This document shows, piece by piece, positions 13,451 through 16,375 of a stretch of 16,375 nucleotides of DNA. Both the position numbers and the translations under genes were made by a program. The DNA comes from Eubacterium sp. (lineage in GTDB: Bacteria > Bacillota_A > Clostridia > Lachnospirales > Lachnospiraceae): contig JAFVEX010000116.1 in NCBI GenBank assembly GCA_017475785.1, positions 1 through 16,375 of the forward strand, read 5' to 3'. Below the pieces are notes generated by a model. It was not told the origin of the DNA and did no database searches. It saw only the letters and a list, made by a program, of their open reading frames with translations. How positions within the stretch are numbered: position 1 is the stretch's first letter; every line of letters starts with the position of its first letter.

Positions 13451-14455
13451 TTACTGCCTCTGCGTGGACACCCTGATCGGGTCTGCCGCGTCCCTTCCGT
13501 AAAAGCGAAATGTGATATTTCCGTTTTTCCGCACACTGTACAGATTTGTGAGTTTGGAAATTTTTCTGCGCTTTCCTGTGGACAAATTCCATTTCCCCCG
13601 CTTTTCTGTGCTGTCACAGTAGAACGCGAACGCGGGCTTTATCATTTTGATCGTGGCTGGCGTGTCAGACGCGCCATGGTGAGAAAGCTTGTAGAGGTCG
13701 GCACCGGGATCGACATGCTTCTGCTTCATCAGATCAAACACTTCTTTGGTGATGTCGCCTGCCGTCAGATACGACAATCCGCCAGCAGTGATTTTCGTCA
13801 CGAGTGAGCGGTCATTCATGTACTCAAAAAATCCCTTTGAGAGTGTGCACCGGCACCCGCACCAGATCACGCGCGCCCGGGCCTTCCCGATTCGAAAGGA
13901 AGATCCCTTTTTCAGATAAGTGACGGGTATCTTTTCTGTCTTGGCTTTTTTGATAACCTCTCTCGCGCCGTACAAACCCGCGGCAGGGATCCCGCTCCAG
14001 CATCTGACGGCATTTTCGTACCAGGATCTGCGGTTGTACCGGGCACCGGCACAGTTTCTGACCCACGTCGTCTTTGGCAGATACAGGCGCTTAATGTGAA
14101 AATACGGATCGTCCATCAGCTGCCAGAGATAGAAAAAATGATCTTCGTGCCAGTGTGAGAGATACAGGCTCAGCTTCCGGATTTTACGGGCTTTCAGATA
14201 GCGGATTACCTTGCCGGTGTCGTCATTGTTTGCGGTGTCCATCAGAAGGTACTCGCCGTCTGATGACACGAGAACGGCGTCGCCCCCTTCTACGCGGTCC
14301 GAGCCATAATCAAGTGCCGTGACCGTCATGACAGGAGGCGATGCCCGACCTGGGACTGTGGCCGCGGCTTGTGCAGAATCCGGTGACGTGATCCAGGTTA
14401 CGACTGGAAACGCGAAGCACAAACACACAAATAACAAGCGCAAAACCCTCTTCAT
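13451..14455 (-). CDS. secreted metallo-beta-lactamase-fold hydrolase (ComEC C-terminal-like)
   Basis: Exported metal-dependent hydrolase; the substrate is unknown. The 334-residue protein begins with a signal peptide (M-K-R-V-L-R, hydrophobic core, A-Q-A at 28-30, so cleavage is likely after Ala30). The metal-binding motif H-W-H-E-D-H lies at 101-106 (H-x-H-x-D-H). A later metal aspartate is probably Asp234 in T-A-G-D-I, and His259 or His260 stands in L-S-H-H-G-A-S-D-T. This layout matches stand-alone relatives of the ComEC/Rec2 C-terminal domain, whose known members act on DNA or nucleotides. Start: ATG 14455, with GGAGG four bases upstream and the signal peptide directly following. The frame stays open to 14533, but that part is AT-rich and lacks a ribosome site. 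Promoter candidate at 14550-14577. Confidence 0.85.
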   Translation of the reverse strand: MKRVLRLLFVCLCFAFPVVTWITSPDSAQAAATVPGRASPPVMTVTALDYGSDRVEGGDAVLVSSDGEYLLMDTANNDDTGKVIRYLKARKIRKLSLYLSHWHEDHFFYLWQLMDDPYFHIKRLYLPKTTWVRNCAGARYNRRSWYENAVRCWSGIPAAGLYGAREVIKKAKTEKIPVTYLKKGSSFRIGKARARVIWCGCRCTLSKGFFEYMNDRSLVTKITAGGLSYLTAGDITKEVFDLMKQKHVDPGADLYKLSHHGASDTPATIKMIKPAFAFYCDSTEKRGKWNLSTGKRRKISKLTNLYSVRKNGNITFRFYGRDAADPIRVSTQRQ

Positions 14456-14549
14456 ACCGCCTCCGTTTCCAGTAAATTTCCAAATGATAGGACAATTATT
14501 ATGATAAATATTGATATAGGTTCTGTTATTCACTAACTCTCATCTTATT

Positions 14550-14577
14550 ATTATATCTGCAATTCGCAATTTGTCAC
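14550..14577 (-). promoter_or_regulatory. promoter of the secreted metallo-hydrolase gene
   Basis: Minus-strand GTGACA (14572-14577), 16 bases, TATAAT (14550-14555). The predicted start near 14543 gives a leader of about 88 bases. A lone GTTAGT (14532-14537, minus) lies just after the start, without the second copy seen at the regulator sites. Confidence 0.65.
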
Positions 14578-14607
14578 CCAAAAGATCAGATTCTATTCCT
14601 GTTTTCA

Positions 14608-14636
14608 TTGAAAAATGTAAAAAATACATATATAAT
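14608..14636 (+). promoter_or_regulatory. strong sigma-A type promoter before the 14706 gene
   Basis: TTGAAA (14608-14613), 17-base spacer, TATAAT (14631-14636), in AT-rich DNA. The predicted start near 14643 gives a leader of about 63 bases. The leader opens with a hairpin AGCAGC-GCAGAT-GCTGCT (14644-14661). Confidence 0.85.
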
Positions 14637-14643
14637 AATCAGT

Positions 14644-14661
14644 AGCAGCGCAGATGCTGCT
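14644..14661 (+). other. hairpin at the 5' end of the leader of the 14706 gene
   Basis: AGCAGC and GCTGCT pair (six pairs, six-base loop) at the very start of the predicted transcript. A six-T run (14674-14679) lies 12 bases past the stem, too far for a normal terminator. It may protect the 5' end of the mRNA. Confidence 0.4.
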
Positions 14662-14705
14662 GATTAGTTGTGATTTTTTAGAGGATTTTGAGAGGAGATT
14701 AGGGA

Positions 14706-15602
14706 ATGGCAGAAAACATTAGTATTTCGGAATATAATGCATTTGGACCTTGGGTATATGAGATTACAGAATCGCATCCGGTTCCCCGTCTGTTTGCCCC
14801 CTTCTTTAATGAAGACGATCAGGCTCTTATGAAAATCAAGATTCCAAGAGAGATCGATCGCAGAAACGCAACGCCCGATATGGATCTGTACGACTATGTA
14901 ATCGCCCTGTATGAGGATCAGCTTCGCATTCTGGAGCGTCAGGATAACACAGTAAAGGGGCATACCATTTACGCTCACGACTTCATGGGAATCCGCGTTT
15001 ATAAAAACCTGCTGATCGCCGCCTGCACCGTCTTTTCCTCTGACGGCGCCACATCATTCTCATTTAACACGGTTTCCATCGATGTTGTCGAAGATTTTGT
15101 TGAACTGGCGATTAAAACGATGGCAAAGAAAAACCAGACCGATGAAATGCCCGATATCACAGCCCTGCCGGTTTCTTCATCCGAGCCGGAGAGCATGCTG
15201 ATACAGTCCATGCTGCACAAACTCAATATGAAAAGAAACGATATTTCGCAGGGCGCTCTTCAGAATGCCGTGGATGTCTACCGCAAGGGAGATACCGCGA
15301 CGATGATCGAGCGTATGGTCTGGAAAGAGATGAACCCGGAAGCGCTTCATCTCTACACAGACAAGGATCTGATTATTCTGGAGAACGGATTCTTCCCGAA
15401 CCGCGCAGGCATGCCGGACTTTGGTTATACCTACACGGTCATTCCGCTGAATAAGATCAGCGGCGTAGAGATCACCGAGTCCCAGGAGTACTCTCTCCTG
15501 AATGTCTGCACACTCTACGTAGGTCCGAACAGAATTAAATATCATTATGATATTGATAATGAGGAAGTCACCACATTCTACGAGGCAATTAAGAATCTCT
15601 GA
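14706..15602 (+). CDS. conserved-looking protein of unknown function, possible PH-like C-terminal domain
   Basis: I do not recognise the family. The 298-residue protein has no signal peptide or membrane helix and is acidic overall. The first half (about 1-150) alternates strands and helices and ends in a long helix F-V-E-L-A-I-K-T-M-A-K-K. A linker follows (about 150-165). The C-terminal half contains L-H-L-Y-T-D-K-D-L-I-I-L-E-N-G-F-F-P-N-R and then I-P-L-N-K-I-S-G-V-E-I-T-E-S. This order (strand, turn, strand, then an I-P-L-x-K-I-x-x-V segment and a final helix) resembles bacterial PH-like domains, but that is inference. ATG 14706 has AGAGGAG seven or eight bases upstream. A strong promoter and a strong terminator make it a well-expressed single-gene unit. 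Confidence 0.75.
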   Translation: MAENISISEYNAFGPWVYEITESHPVPRLFAPFFNEDDQALMKIKIPREIDRRNATPDMDLYDYVIALYEDQLRILERQDNTVKGHTIYAHDFMGIRVYKNLLIAACTVFSSDGATSFSFNTVSIDVVEDFVELAIKTMAKKNQTDEMPDITALPVSSSEPESMLIQSMLHKLNMKRNDISQGALQNAVDVYRKGDTATMIERMVWKEMNPEALHLYTDKDLIILENGFFPNRAGMPDFGYTYTVIPLNKISGVEITESQEYSLLNVCTLYVGPNRIKYHYDIDNEEVTTFYEAIKNL

Positions 15603-15639
15603 TTCCACAAAGCTTTCGGATAGTTCACAGTCTTTGATT

Positions 15640-15679
15640 AAAAAAGGGAGCTGCCATCCGTGATGGCACTCCCTTTTTT
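15640..15679. terminator. bidirectional intrinsic terminator
   Basis: AAAAAAGGGAG-C-TGCCATC pairs with GATGGCA-CTCCC-TTTTTT (one bulged C), loop CGT. The A run and T run flank the stem symmetrically, so it can end both the plus-strand 14706 gene and the minus-strand tRNA. Confidence 0.92.
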
Positions 15680-15682
15680 CAG

Positions 15683-15772
15683 CGGAGACGAAGGGATTCG
15701 AACCCCCGTACCGGGATGAACCGGTAAACGCATTTCGAGTGCGCCGCGTTATGACCACTTCGCTACGTCTCC
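15683..15772 (-). tRNA. tRNA-Ser, anticodon CGA
   Basis: Minus strand from 15772. The acceptor arm GGAGACG pairs with CGTCTCC, the anticodon stem is GCGCA/TGCGT and the loop C-T-C-G-A-A-A gives anticodon CGA (reads UCG). A long variable arm TACCGG/CCGGTA marks a class II tRNA, and the T loop is TTCGAAT. The discriminator is G, as expected for serine. CCA is not encoded. It is followed by the shared terminator. Confidence 0.95.
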
Positions 15773-15841
15773 TGATCTGCCGGGTAGAGTTCAGGGGAGG
15801 CGGAGGCCTTCTCCTGCATACCAGCATAAATACCAGTTACG

Positions 15842-15870
15842 ATTGTACCAAAACATGACATATGCCGCAA
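15842..15870 (-). promoter_or_regulatory. promoter of the tRNA-Ser gene
   Basis: Minus-strand TTGCGG (15865-15870), 17-base spacer, TACAAT (15842-15847), with TGG just before the -10 (extended form). The predicted start near 15835 gives about 63 bases of precursor before the tRNA. Confidence 0.7.
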
Positions 15871-15913
15871 GCACAACTTTTCGATATTTTTCGTCTTTAT
15901 TTCTTTTTTTATT

Positions 15914-16375
15914 TTACTTGATTTCTGCTGTTTCGACCAGATACCGGATCTTCTGATCGTGTTTCTGGTCTGCAAGAATCAGTGCCCGGAATCCATCCAG
16001 TGTGTCTGTCAGCTCTTTTTCCGCCAGCTCACCGATCTTTTGCATCCCGTCCTGGTTCAGATCCTTGATGCCGTCCGCCAGTTCTTTGATTCCTTTTTTC
16101 ATTTCATCATATCCGGACAACAGCTGGGTTCCTCCCGAGGACAACCCGGACGCGCCGCCGGACAGCTGCGCAGCGCCTTCTGAGAGCTTTGATACGCCTT
16201 CTGTGTAGCCCTTGATTCCTTCCAGCAGGCCAGAGGCTCCTTCGGACAGCGCGCTGATTCCTTCCGTGAGCTGTTCAAGCTGGCCGGATGAGTCGCCGCC
16301 GGCACTTTCGAGCGCGCTTCCCAGCGCTTCCTGAAGCGCAGCGCCGGCGGCCGCTGCCGCCGCGCCGCCCGCCGC
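15914..16375 (-). CDS. xxxLxxG heptad-repeat protein, C-terminal part (runs off the right edge)
   Basis: Only the last 153 residues are visible; the start lies outside the window. The visible part opens with an Ala/Gly-rich run, then shows heptads with Leu and Gly at fixed places (Q-L-E-Q-L-T-E-G, A-L-S-E-G-A-S-G-L, K-L-S-E-G-A-A-Q-L-S-G-G). This is the x-x-x-L-x-x-G heptad repeat pattern found in YhgE/Pip-like and other exported membrane proteins of Firmicutes. It then changes to an amphipathic stretch (M-K-K-G-I-K-E-L-A-D-G-I-K-D-L) and ends with G-F-R-A-L-I-L-A-D and Y-L-V-E-T-A-E-I-K. No membrane helix lies in this part. Its exact family and role cannot be fixed without the N-terminal half. 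No terminator hairpin follows the stop at 15914. Confidence 0.75.
   Translation of the reverse strand, partial: AAGGAAAAAAGAALQEALGSALESAGGDSSGQLEQLTEGISALSEGASGLLEGIKGYTEGVSKLSEGAAQLSGGASGLSSGGTQLLSGYDEMKKGIKELADGIKDLNQDGMQKIGELAEKELTDTLDGFRALILADQKHDQKIRYLVETAEIK

Noticed and set aside
13321..13617. N-terminal extension of the DUF4317 gene in the same open frame
   Set aside because: It overlaps the 3' end of the metallo-hydrolase gene, has no ribosome site, and the conserved family start matches ATG 13320, which has AGAGGA upstream.
14532..14537. Third regulator site upstream of the metallo-hydrolase gene
   Set aside because: Only one GTTAGT is present, no second copy lies 11 bases away, and it falls after the predicted transcription start.
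15683..15772. tRNA-associated attachment site
   Set aside because: No duplicate of the tRNA 3' end and no integrase or mobile gene is visible in the window.

Overview
The window looks like ordinary chromosome of an anaerobic Gram-positive bacterium of the Clostridia, most likely Lachnospiraceae-like. The signs are a DAP dehydrogenase, strong AGGAGG-type ribosome sites, a LytS-type kinase paired with a winged-helix response regulator, a surface protein with a sortase signal and an FctA-like pilin domain, a DUF4317 protein, an xxxLxxG heptad-repeat protein and a serine tRNA without an encoded CCA. This placement is inferred from gene content only. I see no transposase, integrase, phage gene, plasmid origin or CRISPR array.

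Layout. Positions 1-4214 are a minus-strand run of envelope and metabolic genes. It reads, in coordinate order, meso-diaminopimelate dehydrogenase (5' part of the gene only), UDP-galactopyranose mutase, a Nudix hydrolase, a GNAT acetyltransferase and class II fumarase. Next comes an orphan BMP-family lipoprotein gene (4469-5647, minus) with its own terminator and a structured leader that ends in a second intrinsic terminator upstream of the gene. A 315-base divergent region separates it from a plus-strand EamA transporter (5963-6913) whose promoter appears to start transcription at the A of the start codon.

Positions 6980-12555 are the most interesting part: a soluble LytS-type sensor kinase, a response regulator with a SARP/OmpR-like DNA-binding domain, a strong terminator, and then a large secreted, wall-anchored, repeat-rich adhesin. 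The same 17-base direct repeat (GTTAGT, 5 bases, GTTAGT; period 11) lies immediately before the regulator gene and immediately before the adhesin gene. Inferred circuit: the kinase phosphorylates the regulator, which binds these repeats, activating itself and the adhesin.

Positions 12673-14455 (minus) hold a half-length DUF4317 protein and a secreted metallo-beta-lactamase-fold protein. A strong plus-strand promoter then drives a protein of unknown function (14706-15602), closed by a bidirectional terminator shared with a minus-strand tRNA-Ser(CGA). The right edge carries the C-terminal part of a Leu/Gly heptad-repeat protein.
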